Of a stretch of 64,000 nucleotides of DNA, positions 1 to 8,690 are shown piece after piece. The stretch is taken from NCBI RefSeq assembly GCF_042665195.1, contig NZ_JBHTBW010000004.1, positions 1 to 64,000 on the forward strand, read 5' to 3'. The translations under genes were made by a program, and so were the position numbers. Numbering within the stretch: the stretch's first letter is position 1; each line of letters starts with the position of its first letter. The notes beneath the pieces are model-generated. The model was not told where the DNA came from. It saw only the letters and a program-made list of their open reading frames with translations, and ran no database searches. Origin of the DNA: Laceyella putida. GTDB taxonomy: Bacteria; Bacillota; Bacilli; Thermoactinomycetales; Thermoactinomycetaceae.

Positions 1-59
1 TGCCATTACCTTGATTTCCTTGATCATGTGGCTCAATTAATCATTCACCAGACACGCCC
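1..59. repeat. End of a TA-flanked mobile element (partial)
   Basis: The right end CAGACACGCCC followed by TA is seen at 49-61. The same end closes the two complete short elements at 20753-20882 and 46075-46159. The sequence inside differs from those two, so this could be the end of a longer relative or a full insertion sequence that continues outside the window. It interrupts an IS110-type transposase gene at a CTAG site. The TA target duplication and CTAG preference fit IS5-family (IS427-group) elements; that family assignment is inference. Confidence 0.5.
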
Positions 60-188
60 TAGAAGAACTCGATCTACCCCCTCTGGTAAATGAGGAACTA
101 CAAATTCTTTTAAGACATTGCCTGAAGAATCTAGGATGCAGACATCATGCTTACGATCAGCAAGATCAATTCCTACAAAATAGTTCAT
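60..188 (-). pseudogene. IS110-family transposase, N-terminal fragment
   Basis: Reading the minus strand from ATG at 188, preceded by GGAGAGG, gives about 42 codons beginning MNYFVGIDLADRKHDVCILD. This is the typical start of IS110-family DEDD transposases, with the first catalytic Asp in the GID motif and a Lys a few residues on. The frame is broken at 60-61, where a mobile-element end ending CAGACACGCCC is inserted; the chimeric frame stops at 45. About 90% of the protein is missing. IS110 elements lack terminal inverted repeats, so its left boundary (somewhere in 189-430) cannot be placed. Confidence 0.7.
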
Positions 189-447
189 GGACATCCTCTC
201 CAGTTATTTACTAAGATTCATCTACCATTGCGATGGCCTCGTAGATTCGGTGTATTTCAACACTACGCCCTAATGATCGTCTAATAGGTAGATTATGTAG
301 TTTCAGGGGATTAGTCTTTCAACGGCAATGATTTTGAAATCTCGCAAGGAGGTGATGAATCTCCCCGAAACGCACCTTTTTTTGCATTTTCTAACAATTT
401 TCGGTGCTTGTCTACAAATCATATTAACCTACGAGGAGGTGAGGGGA

Positions 448-1080
448 GTGCCGACTATTTGGCTGGGATGTATTCTCCTGTCCAGCATGGCGTATCTGTT
501 GGTTTTGGCCAAACGGAGCATGGTCGGAAAATACATTCTCAAACCCGGCACGATGTTGCTGATCATCGCCATGGCGACGGTGCGTCTGGAGCAAGCCGGC
601 TGGAGCGGTTGGCTGATTGTGTGCGGGCTGTTTTTCTCGCTAATCGGGGATATTTGTTTGATGTTGCCGCGGGAACGGTTTGTGGGGGGATTAAGCGCTT
701 TTCTTCTTGCGCATCTCTGTTACATCGCGGCTTTTGCGATGGTGGGGAAGCTGTCTTGGATTTCACTTGCGACAGCGGTGCTGTTGCTTGGAGTCGCCCT
801 CTTTGCCTTTCGGTTTCTTCGCCCTGGCGCCAAACGGGAAGGAGGGAACAGGTTAGTCATGGCGGTTGGTTTCTACATCGGCGTGATTACCCTGATGGTG
901 GTGATGGCTGTGCGGCACGGTTCGCTCCTGCTTGTGGTGGGGGCCGTCGCCTTTGCCGCGTCAGATGCCATTTTGGCTTGGGACCGGTTTGTGCGGAAGT
1001 TCAGGATGGCGGAAATGGCGCTGATGGCCCTGTATTTTTTGGCACAAACGCTGTTTGCGTTGGAAGTGTGGCACGGGTGA
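448..1080 (+). CDS. YhhN/TMEM86-family integral membrane protein (lysoplasmalogenase-like)
   Basis: A 210-residue protein with about eight hydrophobic segments filling the chain. Family marks of YhhN (PF07947) are visible: LKPGTM near the start of segment 2, the LIGDICLML motif, an AHLCY motif, and the late ASDAILAWDRF motif. Animal TMEM86 members hydrolyse lysoplasmalogens; the bacterial role is not settled, so lysoplasmalogenase is a family-level call. I chose GTG at 448 because GAGGAGGTGA lies about 7 bases upstream. Starts at 328 would add a poorly spaced leader that overlaps the IS110 flank. Monocistronic by its surroundings. Confidence 0.75.
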   Translation: MPTIWLGCILLSSMAYLLVLAKRSMVGKYILKPGTMLLIIAMATVRLEQAGWSGWLIVCGLFFSLIGDICLMLPRERFVGGLSAFLLAHLCYIAAFAMVGKLSWISLATAVLLLGVALFAFRFLRPGAKREGGNRLVMAVGFYIGVITLMVVMAVRHGSLLLVVGAVAFAASDAILAWDRFVRKFRMAEMALMALYFLAQTLFALEVWHG

Positions 1081-1202
1081 AAGAACGGATATGGCTTTGT
1101 TCATTTTTTACAACTTGGAAATAATTATTTATTCTCATGAAACATTCCTTTTCTAAAATACAATCAGATTCAACATATCATTGTTTGAAAGGAATGGATA
1201 GG

Positions 1203-1628
1203 ATGAAAAAATGGTTGCGCGGTTTAGCTGTCGTTTTGGTCTTAGGCGCTTTCCTGTCCGGTTTTGCTTACCCGTCCTTGGCGGGAGCAGCCGGAACATC
1301 AAGCGTATATTGGTCCGGTTCCGGCATCCTGCATCCGGGTGAGTCGATGGAGTCCGGAAAGGTGTTACTGCCAAGCGGGGAAAAAGTGTTGAAGATCACG
1401 CAAATCGCTTCCGGCCGGGATGGGGAAGACCCTTGGCAAGGTTCTTACACGATTGAGTTGATGAACCGCCGTGGTGAAGTGGTTGACTCTTGCATAGGGG
1501 ACAATTATAACTTCCAAACGACCGGCATGTGTTATTTTGAAGACCTGCGCAGAGGCAGTTATTCAGTGAAAATCACCAACCTTTCGGCGCCAGAGATGAA
1601 TGTGATTTCCGCCACTTTGCGTGACTGA
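1203..1628 (+). CDS. Small secreted protein of unknown function
   Basis: 141 residues. The start MKKWLRGL followed by a hydrophobic run and ASLAGAAG-like small residues is a clear Sec signal peptide with cleavage expected near residue 30. The mature part (about 110 residues) is rich in Ser, Gly and beta-forming residues, has two Cys in a CIGDNYNFQTTGMC stretch that could form a disulfide, and looks like a compact beta sandwich. I do not recognise the family. ATG at 1203 is favoured over ATG at 1194 because AAAGG sits only two bases before the latter. Confidence 0.65.
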   Translation: MKKWLRGLAVVLVLGAFLSGFAYPSLAGAAGTSSVYWSGSGILHPGESMESGKVLLPSGEKVLKITQIASGRDGEDPWQGSYTIELMNRRGEVVDSCIGDNYNFQTTGMCYFEDLRRGSYSVKITNLSAPEMNVISATLRD

Positions 1629-1758
1629 TCGGGAAGCTAACCTTTGACGGGGAAGCTTTTTTGCTGAAAAGAGCCACAGGGATGCGCGATGAGGAAGCGC
1701 GCAGAATCGGTTGATGTTTGGCAACAGAGAAGGGGTTTTCTGTTATCTTCTAAACAAA

Positions 1759-1790
1759 GCGCCTGCCGACTCGCATCAGCAGGCGTTTTT
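1759..1790. terminator. Bidirectional rho-independent terminator
   Basis: GCGCCTGC and GCAGGCG arms flank a 12-base loop and are followed by TTTTT on the plus strand and by TTTGTTT on the minus strand. It lies between the convergent secreted-protein gene and acyl-CoA synthetase gene and can serve both. Confidence 0.7.
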
Positions 1791-1836
1791 CAGCGCAAGG
1801 TGTCCATGCGTTTCCGTTCATAAACGGCTGTGATCT

Positions 1837-3372
1837 CTATGTATGGGCTTGACCTCTGTTTGCGTTTGCTTGTTCCCGCAAGACCGCTTTCATCACTTTG
1901 CCGAAAGCGTTGCGTGGCAGTTGTTCGACAAAGGTGACTTCCATTAATTTATATTCGGCCAGTTTGGCATGGGCATAGTCCAACACGTCTGTTTCGGTCA
2001 GTAGGGAGTCTGGTTTCTTGACGACATAAGCCCTGGGGATTTCGTTCCACACCTCGTGTTTGACACCAATCAGCGCGACTTCCACCACATCATCCACTCC
2101 CAGAATCACCTGTTCCACTTCAGCCGGATAGATCTTTTCACCTCCGCTGCAGTGGATCACATCTTTATAGCGGTCGACAATCTCCAAATAATTGTCTTTA
2201 TCGAACCTGCCAGCGTCTCCCGTATACAGCCACCCATCCACGAGCACTTTGGCGGTCTCCTCCGGTTGATTCCAATAGCCTTTGAAGAGCATGGGACTGC
2301 TGACGGCGATTTCCCCAATCTCCCCTTGGGGCAATTCCTCTCTCGTGACAGGATCCACCACTTTCAGCTCGCCCAAAAATGACTTCCCCACCGTATGGCA
2401 ATGTTCCATTCCCATCGAAACATTCCAAAGCGAGATAAACAAGGCCTCTGTTGATGCGTAGCATTGCGTGATGTTAAATCCGAGCGCTTCATACTGCCGG
2501 ATCACATCACTGGGAACGGAGGAACCTCCGGATATGAATTCTTTAAATGAGCCAAATTCTTTATCCGATTCCAGAAAAAGCGGAAAGAGCAGACGCAACA
2601 ATCCCGGAACGAGCAGGGAATGCGTAATCCTTTCCTTGTCAAGCAGATCCATATACTTGGCCGGGTCAAATTGGGGCATAAATACATACGTTAGTCCGAT
2701 CATGGGCTGATAGGCCAACATCCCCGTGCCGGTGATATGGCAAAGCGGGGTGATATACAACATGCGGTCTCCCATCTGCTGCTGCAGAGTGCAACTGTTC
2801 ATCACCCCCGCTTCATACAGATTTCGATGAGTGATCATCACCCCTTTTGGCGCACCTGTTGTGCCGGAGGTGTAAGTCAATACAACTGGTTCATCCGGGT
2901 CCACTTCCACCTCAGGCTCCGTTGTGGGATGGATGGCATAAGCTTTGGTGAAAGCGGGATCCAAATCATAATGATAGAGCGCCCTGACTGTTTGCGTGGA
3001 GGGATGGAGAGTGAGGTTGTCCACCAGATCGGCATACAGGTCATCATAAAAGATGATGCGTGGTTGGCAATCGTCCAATATCCGGTTCAGCTCTGCAGGA
3101 GTCAAGCGCCAATTCAGCCCGACGGTAATCGCGCCAACTTTCGCGGCGGCGAAGTACAACAAGGAGAAGTGAAAATTGGTGCAAGCGAGAAGGGCAACCC
3201 GGTCTCCAGGTTGAATGCCTTGTTCGAGCAGGTAGTGTCCGATTTGATTGGAAATATGATTAAATTCTTCAAAATTAAGACGGCGGCGAGGCCCGACCAA
3301 TGCTTCATGACAGGGGCTGAAGCGGGCTCTTCGTTTGAGCAGTTCCCCAAGTGTAAAACCATTTTTCGTCAT
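1837..3372 (-). CDS. AMP-dependent acyl-CoA synthetase (fatty acid-CoA ligase-like)
   Basis: 511 residues, the usual length for class I adenylate-forming enzymes. Visible motifs: the phosphate-binding loop YTSGTTGAPKG near residue 170, the GYWNQPEETAKV and WLYTGDAGRFD core motifs, the hinge region DRYKDVIHCSGGEKIYP, and the C-terminal NAFGKVMK with the catalytic Lys. These enzymes activate a carboxylic acid as acyl-AMP and transfer it to CoA. The motif set matches medium/long-chain acyl-CoA ligases, but the substrate cannot be read from the sequence. Start at 3372 follows GAGGTGATCCAC; an upstream start at 3408 lacks a better site. It is transcribed alone and is convergent with the preceding gene. 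Confidence 0.85.
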   Translation of the reverse strand: MTKNGFTLGELLKRRARFSPCHEALVGPRRRLNFEEFNHISNQIGHYLLEQGIQPGDRVALLACTNFHFSLLYFAAAKVGAITVGLNWRLTPAELNRILDDCQPRIIFYDDLYADLVDNLTLHPSTQTVRALYHYDLDPAFTKAYAIHPTTEPEVEVDPDEPVVLTYTSGTTGAPKGVMITHRNLYEAGVMNSCTLQQQMGDRMLYITPLCHITGTGMLAYQPMIGLTYVFMPQFDPAKYMDLLDKERITHSLLVPGLLRLLFPLFLESDKEFGSFKEFISGGSSVPSDVIRQYEALGFNITQCYASTEALFISLWNVSMGMEHCHTVGKSFLGELKVVDPVTREELPQGEIGEIAVSSPMLFKGYWNQPEETAKVLVDGWLYTGDAGRFDKDNYLEIVDRYKDVIHCSGGEKIYPAEVEQVILGVDDVVEVALIGVKHEVWNEIPRAYVVKKPDSLLTETDVLDYAHAKLAEYKLMEVTFVEQLPRNAFGKVMKAVLREQANANRGQAHT

Positions 3373-3583
3373 GTGGATCACCTCAGTTAGAAAATATTTC
3401 GCAAACAATTCTATTTAATCATAACTGATAGAATTATATATAAAAAGACAGCTTTACATTAATCTGTGGATTTTAATCAGTTCATAGAAATAATTTTACA
3501 ATAAACAATAATATTGCTAATTATAAAAAGATTGGACTTTTTACCTATAGGATTTGCGTGCTCTCTTTTGCTATTCTAATGAA

Positions 3584-3596
3584 GAAAACGGTTTCC
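3584..3596 (+). promoter_or_regulatory. LacI/GalR-type operator-like site 1
   Basis: GAAAACGGTTTCC is a partly palindromic sequence of the GAAAnCGnTTTC kind bound by many LacI/GalR regulators. It lies 147 bases before the glucanase start. A second copy is 111 bases downstream. Binding is inferred only from the motif. Confidence 0.35.
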
Positions 3597-3693
3597 ATAA
3601 AAATTGGGTTTATAAGGGTATATATGTACTTGTTTTTATTGCCTTGCAAACCAAAGTCCAGGTAAATTTTAGTCGAATTCTTTTGCTCAATAT

Positions 3694-3707
3694 GGAAATC
3701 GGTTTCT
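3694..3707 (+). promoter_or_regulatory. LacI/GalR-type operator-like site 2
   Basis: GGAAATCGGTTTCT shares GAAA-N-CGGTTTC with the site at 3584-3596 and lies 36 bases before the glucanase start, where a bound repressor would cover the promoter or early leader. No LacI-family gene is in the window. Confidence 0.35.
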
Positions 3708-3742
3708 AAAAAGGGACATTTTGTTGGAAAGGGTGTGATGGC

Positions 3743-4978
3743 ATGTACACTTTTGGGAGATTACGGCGGAAAGGTTCCATCGCTTCGCGCACTTTCATTG
3801 TGGTTATGCTGATCCTCACGGTGTTTGGTTCTGTATACACCTATCCTGCCGGGGCCAATGCCTCTGTTCCCCCGACACCGCCAGGATGGAGTCTGGCATT
3901 CAGTGACGACTTCAATGGAGCGCAAGGGAGTGGAGTGGACCGAACGAAATGGATTTATGACATCGGGCATAGCTACCCGGGGGGAGCTGCCAACTGGGGC
4001 ACCGGTGAGATTGAGTATATGACGGATAGCACCAACAATGTCTATCAAGACGGGAGCGGACATCTCGTGATCAAAGCGATACGGGATGCCGGCGGCGGGT
4101 GGACTTCCGGACGCATCGAAACGCAACGGACGGATTTTCAGCCGCCTGCGGGTGGCGTGATGCGCGTGGAGGCCTCCATTCAATTGCCAAATGTGACGGG
4201 CGCCGCCGCACAAGGGTACTGGCCGGCATTCTGGATGCTGGGTGCCCCTTTCCGGGGTAACTACTGGAATTGGCCGAGCATTGGGGAAATCGATATCATG
4301 GAAAATGTCAACGGCGCCAATACTGTGTGGGGAACCCTCCACTGTGGGGTGAACCCGGGTGGCCCTTGCAACGAGACAAGCGGGATCGGTGGCAATCGCT
4401 CCGGCTTCTCCCCATCTCTTCAGACGGCTTACCATACGTATGCGGTTGAATGGGACAGAAGTGTCTCACCGGAGCAAATCCGCTGGTATGTCGATGGTTC
4501 GCTGTTTCATACCGTCAGCGCCAACCAAGTGGACGCCACGACGTGGGCCAATGCGACCAACCATGGGTTTTTCATTATCCTCAACCTGGCCATGGGTGGC
4601 GGTTGGCCCGGGAATCCGACACCTTCCACCGCTTCCGGCGCATCGATGAACGTGGATTACGTGGCGGTCTGGACGAAACAGGGTGGTTCAGGCAATCCGG
4701 GAGATCCGGGCGGCTCCAATTACGGGGTGGAGAATGTGGGGTCAACGCAAGCCAAGGTCTGGTTTAAGCCTCCTTCCACCGCCAGCTATGTGATTTTGCA
4801 CTATGTCCAACCGGGCTTGTCGCAGCAGAATGTCAACATGACTTATAACAGCGGCGCGGCCCGCTGGGAATACACGGTGAGCGGATTAAGTTCAGGTCAA
4901 GTGTTGCAGTATCAATTCACCTACAATATCGGTGGCGTTCAATACGACACCGCTTGGTATTCTTACACCAAACCGTAA
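3743..4978 (+). CDS. Secreted GH16 endo-beta-1,3(4)-glucanase with C-terminal CBM56-like module
   Basis: 411 residues. A long signal peptide (charged RRK stretch, hydrophobic core, PAGANAS before the mature part) is followed by a glycoside hydrolase family 16 domain from about residue 45 to 315. Its catalytic signature GEIDIMENVN has the nucleophile Glu182, Asp184 and acid/base Glu187 in the E-I-D-I-M-E order of laminarinase-type enzymes. A Gly/Ser/Pro linker near residue 320 leads to a roughly 85-residue domain that resembles CBM56 beta-1,3-glucan-binding modules. It should cleave laminarin-like or mixed-linked glucans outside the cell. Start follows GGAAAGGGTG. Two LacI-type operator-like sites upstream suggest carbohydrate-dependent repression. 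Confidence 0.9.
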   Translation: MYTFGRLRRKGSIASRTFIVVMLILTVFGSVYTYPAGANASVPPTPPGWSLAFSDDFNGAQGSGVDRTKWIYDIGHSYPGGAANWGTGEIEYMTDSTNNVYQDGSGHLVIKAIRDAGGGWTSGRIETQRTDFQPPAGGVMRVEASIQLPNVTGAAAQGYWPAFWMLGAPFRGNYWNWPSIGEIDIMENVNGANTVWGTLHCGVNPGGPCNETSGIGGNRSGFSPSLQTAYHTYAVEWDRSVSPEQIRWYVDGSLFHTVSANQVDATTWANATNHGFFIILNLAMGGGWPGNPTPSTASGASMNVDYVAVWTKQGGSGNPGDPGGSNYGVENVGSTQAKVWFKPPSTASYVILHYVQPGLSQQNVNMTYNSGAARWEYTVSGLSSGQVLQYQFTYNIGGVQYDTAWYSYTKP

Positions 4979-4986
4979 TATGAGGA

Positions 4987-5020
4987 AAACCCACCCCTTT
5001 CGCATCGGAGGTGGGTTTTT
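4987..5020. terminator. Rho-independent terminator
   Basis: AAACCCACC and GGTGGGTTT arms with a following T tract end the glucanase transcript and, with its A-rich left side, may also end the convergent transporter gene. Confidence 0.8.
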
Positions 5021-5032
5021 GCGCGCTTGCGA

Positions 5033-6325
5033 TCAGATGGCGCCGAGCAGCACGGCCGCCATGATCATGACGGCGGAGGTGCCCAAGGCCCATTTGAGGA
5101 TAAACCGTTGATGCTCCCCAAACTCCACACCCACCATGCCCACCAATAAATAGGCGGAAGCCATCAGCGGACTCATGGCATGGATGGGCTGGCCCAGCAC
5201 AGAGGCCCGGGCGATGGCGACAGGGTCGACGGAGTAGGCGGCCGCCGTTTTGGCGATGATCGGGAGCACACCGAAATAGTATGGGTCATTCGCCATGAAG
5301 TAAGTGAACGGCAGACTGGTAATCGCCGTAATGATCGAAAAATAGGGCCCCAATGATTCGGGAATGATCGAGACCAAACTGGCGGCCATGGCATCCACCA
5401 TTTTGGTGCCGGACAAGATGCCGGTGAAAATGCCGGAGGCGAACACCAATGACACGACCATCAGGACGTTGCCGGCATGGGCGGAAATCCGTTTCTTTTG
5501 TTCATCCAATGATGGATAGTTGACCATGGCGGCGACCGCAAAAGCGATCATGAACAAAATGGGCAGGGGCATGATTCCCCTGATAAGCCCCACCAAAAGA
5601 GCGGCGGTTAACAGGAAATTAAACCATAACAACCGGGGCCGTTTGATGTCGGTTTGCTCTTCAAGGGCCGCCGCTGTCTCCATTGGGATGTGCGCATGGT
5701 TGATTTGGACAATGCCCAAACGTTTTCGTTCTTTTTTGCCAAAGAGATAAGCGGAGAAACACACCCAGATCAAACCGGCGGCCATGATGGGAATCAGAGG
5801 CGGGAACACTTCAGTTGCGTCGAGATGCAGCGCGCTGATGGCTCTTGCCGTGGGTCCGCCCCATGGCATCATATTCATGATCCCGAAGGCAAGCATGGCG
5901 ACGCTCGATAAAATAAGCGGGTTCATGCCAAGCCGCACATACAGGGGAAGCATGGCCGATACCGTGATGATGTAGGTAGTGGTGCCATCTCCATCCAGCG
6001 CCACCAACATGGCGAGAACGGCCGTTCCGATGACGATTTTCAATGGGTCCCCCTTGACGACTTTCAAGATGGCGCCGATGAGGGGGTCGAATAAGCCGGC
6101 ATCGATCATGATGCCAAAATACAGGATGGCGAATATCAACATCACGCCCGTTGGGGCGACACTTTTCAATCCTTCCAGCATCATGTCGCCCATCGACGTG
6201 CCGAAACCGCCAATCAGGCCAAAGAGAATCGGAATCACCATCAAGGCGATCAAAGCGGACATGCGATGGGTCATGATCAAATACATGAACACGACCACCA
6301 TGGAGAAACCCAAAAACGCTAACAT
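5033..6325 (-). CDS. CitMHS-family citrate:metal/proton symporter
   Basis: 430 residues with about 11-12 hydrophobic helices. The sequence is typical of the CitMHS family: GLKSVAPTGVML near residue 55, the LVALDGDGTTTYI motif near 110, and MMPWGGPTARA near 155. Characterised Bacillus members (CitM, CitH) import citrate complexed with Mg2+ or Ca2+ together with protons; which metal is preferred here cannot be told. The start follows AAAGGAGGTAGCTT. No two-component regulator of the CitST type adjoins it. Citrate is also a building block for the siderophore operon 26 kb away, but a link is only speculation. Confidence 0.88.
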   Translation of the reverse strand: MLAFLGFSMVVVFMYLIMTHRMSALIALMVIPILFGLIGGFGTSMGDMMLEGLKSVAPTGVMLIFAILYFGIMIDAGLFDPLIGAILKVVKGDPLKIVIGTAVLAMLVALDGDGTTTYIITVSAMLPLYVRLGMNPLILSSVAMLAFGIMNMMPWGGPTARAISALHLDATEVFPPLIPIMAAGLIWVCFSAYLFGKKERKRLGIVQINHAHIPMETAAALEEQTDIKRPRLLWFNFLLTAALLVGLIRGIMPLPILFMIAFAVAAMVNYPSLDEQKKRISAHAGNVLMVVSLVFASGIFTGILSGTKMVDAMAASLVSIIPESLGPYFSIITAITSLPFTYFMANDPYYFGVLPIIAKTAAAYSVDPVAIARASVLGQPIHAMSPLMASAYLLVGMVGVEFGEHQRFILKWALGTSAVMIMAAVLLGAI

Positions 6326-6844
6326 AAGCTACCTCCTTTAAAATAAGAATGGGTCCATATGAATGCGCTTACAAATAAGAGCGAAAAAAGAGCGGCCGAG
6401 ATACGGACGGGGCATGCTTAGAAGAATGCATTGCTTTTCTTTTATTCTATGGATCAGGTCTTTTCAGGTATTATAGAAAACATTTTCACTGCTGTATCCT
6501 ATATGAAAATAATCTGCATTCATTTCATTAGCCAACTTTTGTTCATAAAGTTCACGGCAAAAGGGTTGCTGCCTGAAAGACTTGATCCAGATCCTCGTCA
6601 ACAAGCTGGCAAGCGACACGGCGGATGAGCGCGCGCAATGGAATGCCTACACCTGAGGACTTGGTTTGCTCAATGTCGTGCCCTTCAGGAGAGAGAGGCG
6701 TTTCATGGTTGGGGTAGGGGTGTTCGCTGTTTTTTCACCTCAAATTGGGGAATAAAGGAAATTAATACAGGGCGTCGTATACGTAAAAAAGCGAATGCGA
6801 TGTTTCGTTCCTGTGCAGGGAATGAATTGGGAGGGGAAGAGGGT
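6326..6844 (+). other. 519-base gene-free region with a coding-like remnant
   Basis: This lies between the divergent citrate transporter and 5'-nucleotidase genes. AT-rich sequence at 6440-6560 could hold promoters. At 6573-6656 the plus strand reads LKDLIQILVNKLASDTADER and ends at TGA, with coding-like codon choice but no start, suggesting the tail of a lost gene. I see no recognisable RNA element. Confidence 0.35.
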
Positions 6845-8440
6845 TTGTACAAGCCATTTTACCGCATGTTCTTGCCGGTGTTGCTGTTGGTGGGGGCCCC
6901 GGTTTTGCCCGGGTTCACGATGGCCGACGAGCAACCGGGCTCTGTGAATGTTCAATTGTTGGGCATTAACGATTTGCATGGTCAATTGGATCAACCGCGA
7001 AGCGTGAACAATCGGACGGCGGGATCGGCTCCCGTCTTGGCCGCCTATCTGCGGGAAAGGGCGGCATTAAACCCGCATACCTTGCTCCTGCAAATAGGGG
7101 ATATGGTCGGGGCAAGTGCGCCGGAGTCCTCCCTTTTGCAGGATGAACCGACGATAGATGTGTTGAATTCTTTGGGATTTGATATCGGAACCGTGGGCAA
7201 TCACGAGTTTGACGAAGGCATTCCGGAGATGAAACGACTGATCGATGGCGGATATCATGAGAGGACGGGCTATTATACGGGAGCGGAGTTTCCCTATATC
7301 GTGGCCAATGTGATGGATAAAAACACGGGCCGCCCGATTTTGCCGCCGCATTATGTGAAAGTTGTGGATGGTGTGCCAATCGGTTTTATCGGAGTGGTGA
7401 CCAAAAGTACCGCGATGGTCGTAAAGAAAAGCTACCTCAAAGACGTCGAATTCACTGACGAAGCGGCCGCGGTGAACCGGGAGGTCAAAGCGCTCAGGGA
7501 TAAAGGGGTGGAAACGATTATCGTCTTGGCGCACGAAGGCGGTTGGGTTCGCGGGGAAAAAGGGGAAGTCACCGGGGAGATCGCGGACATAACCAAAAAG
7601 TTGGACCCCGCGGTGGATGTGGTTTTCTCCGGTCATACCCACACTCAGATCCAGACCACGATCGATGACAAGTTGGTGGTTCAGGCGTTAAGCCATGGGT
7701 TGGCCTTGGCGGATGTGGACCTGGTGATTGACCGTGTCAGCGGAGACGTGGTGGACAAGCAGGCTGAAATCATCCCCACATACACAGATGGGGTTCAGCC
7801 GGATCCGGATGTGAAACGGATTGTCGATGCGGCGAAAAAGAGAATCGAGCCGTTGATGAAGGAAGTGATTGGGGAAACGGCAGGCCCGATCACCCGTGAG
7901 CCAAATGAAGCGGGCGAATCGGCCTTGGGAAATATGATCGCAGATGCCCAGCGCAAATCGATGAACGCCGATTTTGCTTTTACCAACCATCGGGGGATCC
8001 AAGCGGACCTGCCCGCAGGAAAAGTGACGTGGGGGGATGCGTATGCCGCTCAACCTTTCGGAAATGAACTGGTGAAGATGGAACTGACCGGGAACCAGAT
8101 CAAGAAAGTTCTCGATCAACAGTTTCAAGGCCCATCACGGACCCGGATTTTGCAGGTGTCGGGCTTGACATTCACTTGGAACCCCAATCGCCCAGGCGGT
8201 AAGCGCATTTTGGCTTTAAGGAGAGCCGATGGGACACCAATTGACCCTCGTGAAACGTACTCGGTGGTGGTGAATAGCTACTTGGCTGAGGGGGGCGGGG
8301 GCTTCACCGCTTTTGAAGAAGGCACCCAGCGCATGATTGGGGATAACGAACTGGATGTGTTGATTGATTATATCAAGCAAAAGCCCCAGCCTTTTTCCGC
8401 CCAAATCGAAGGGAGGATCATGTTGCAAAAAGGTTCATAG
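6845..8440 (+). CDS. Exported 5'-nucleotidase / 2',3'-cyclic phosphodiesterase family phosphoesterase
   Basis: 531 residues from a TTG at 6845, chosen because GGGAGGGG lies just upstream and because it places a signal peptide (KPFYRMFLPVLLLVGAPVL) at the N-terminus; longer in-frame starts would bury it. The metallophosphatase domain shows NDLHGQLD, GDMVGAS, GNHEFDEG and FSGHTHTQI, the four metal-binding blocks. The C-terminal 5'-nucleotidase domain follows, with TNHRGIQADLPAG and the late YLAEGGGGFTAF substrate motif. It should dephosphorylate extracellular nucleotides to salvage nucleoside and phosphate. There is no LPXTG anchor, so it is probably released. A terminator follows at once. Confidence 0.88.
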   Translation: MYKPFYRMFLPVLLLVGAPVLPGFTMADEQPGSVNVQLLGINDLHGQLDQPRSVNNRTAGSAPVLAAYLRERAALNPHTLLLQIGDMVGASAPESSLLQDEPTIDVLNSLGFDIGTVGNHEFDEGIPEMKRLIDGGYHERTGYYTGAEFPYIVANVMDKNTGRPILPPHYVKVVDGVPIGFIGVVTKSTAMVVKKSYLKDVEFTDEAAAVNREVKALRDKGVETIIVLAHEGGWVRGEKGEVTGEIADITKKLDPAVDVVFSGHTHTQIQTTIDDKLVVQALSHGLALADVDLVIDRVSGDVVDKQAEIIPTYTDGVQPDPDVKRIVDAAKKRIEPLMKEVIGETAGPITREPNEAGESALGNMIADAQRKSMNADFAFTNHRGIQADLPAGKVTWGDAYAAQPFGNELVKMELTGNQIKKVLDQQFQGPSRTRILQVSGLTFTWNPNRPGGKRILALRRADGTPIDPRETYSVVVNSYLAEGGGGFTAFEEGTQRMIGDNELDVLIDYIKQKPQPFSAQIEGRIMLQKGS

Positions 8441-8444
8441 GGAG

Positions 8445-8478
8445 GAGAGCGGTGTGGGACGCCGCTCTCTTCTTTTTT
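8445..8478 (+). terminator. Rho-independent terminator
   Basis: GAGAGCGG and CCGCTCTC arms around a 9-base loop are followed by TTCTTTTTT, five bases after the nucleotidase stop codon. Confidence 0.85.
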
Positions 8479-8690
8479 GTCGTCCGTACCCATGGCTGAT
8501 GAATGGCACCGCTTTCACATAAATTGAATTCAATGGATCTTAATCATATTTTTAAAATAAATTATTTTTTGGGTATTGTCATCAGTTGTGTCGTTAGCTA
8601 TACTATCTGCAACCAGAAAACATTTGTCCTTTATATAAAGACACGAAGATCAAAAAAAGAATTCCCTACTTTTATGCGAGGAGGTACCAG

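Larger units (their letters stand above)
3409..3742. promoter_or_regulatory. Divergent AT-rich promoter region
   Basis: About 330 bases between the divergent acyl-CoA synthetase and glucanase genes contain no credible gene. The region is very AT-rich and carries two LacI-type operator-like sequences (listed separately) on the glucanase side. I could not single out one -35/-10 pair with confidence. Confidence 0.4.

Noticed and set aside
563..766. Open frames opposite or out of frame with conserved genes, this one among many
   Set aside because: They lie wholly inside strongly supported genes, lack ribosome binding sites and encode low-quality sequence; they reflect the codon bias of the real gene.
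6573..6656. Coding-like tail LKDLIQILVNKLASDTADER ending at TGA
   Set aside because: No start or upstream continuation; too short to assign. Mentioned only as a possible remnant.
8500..8690. Possible T-box or S-box leader before hom
   Set aside because: No T-box sequence (TGGNACC-type), specifier stem or S-box core is present; only AT-rich DNA and a normal ribosome binding site.
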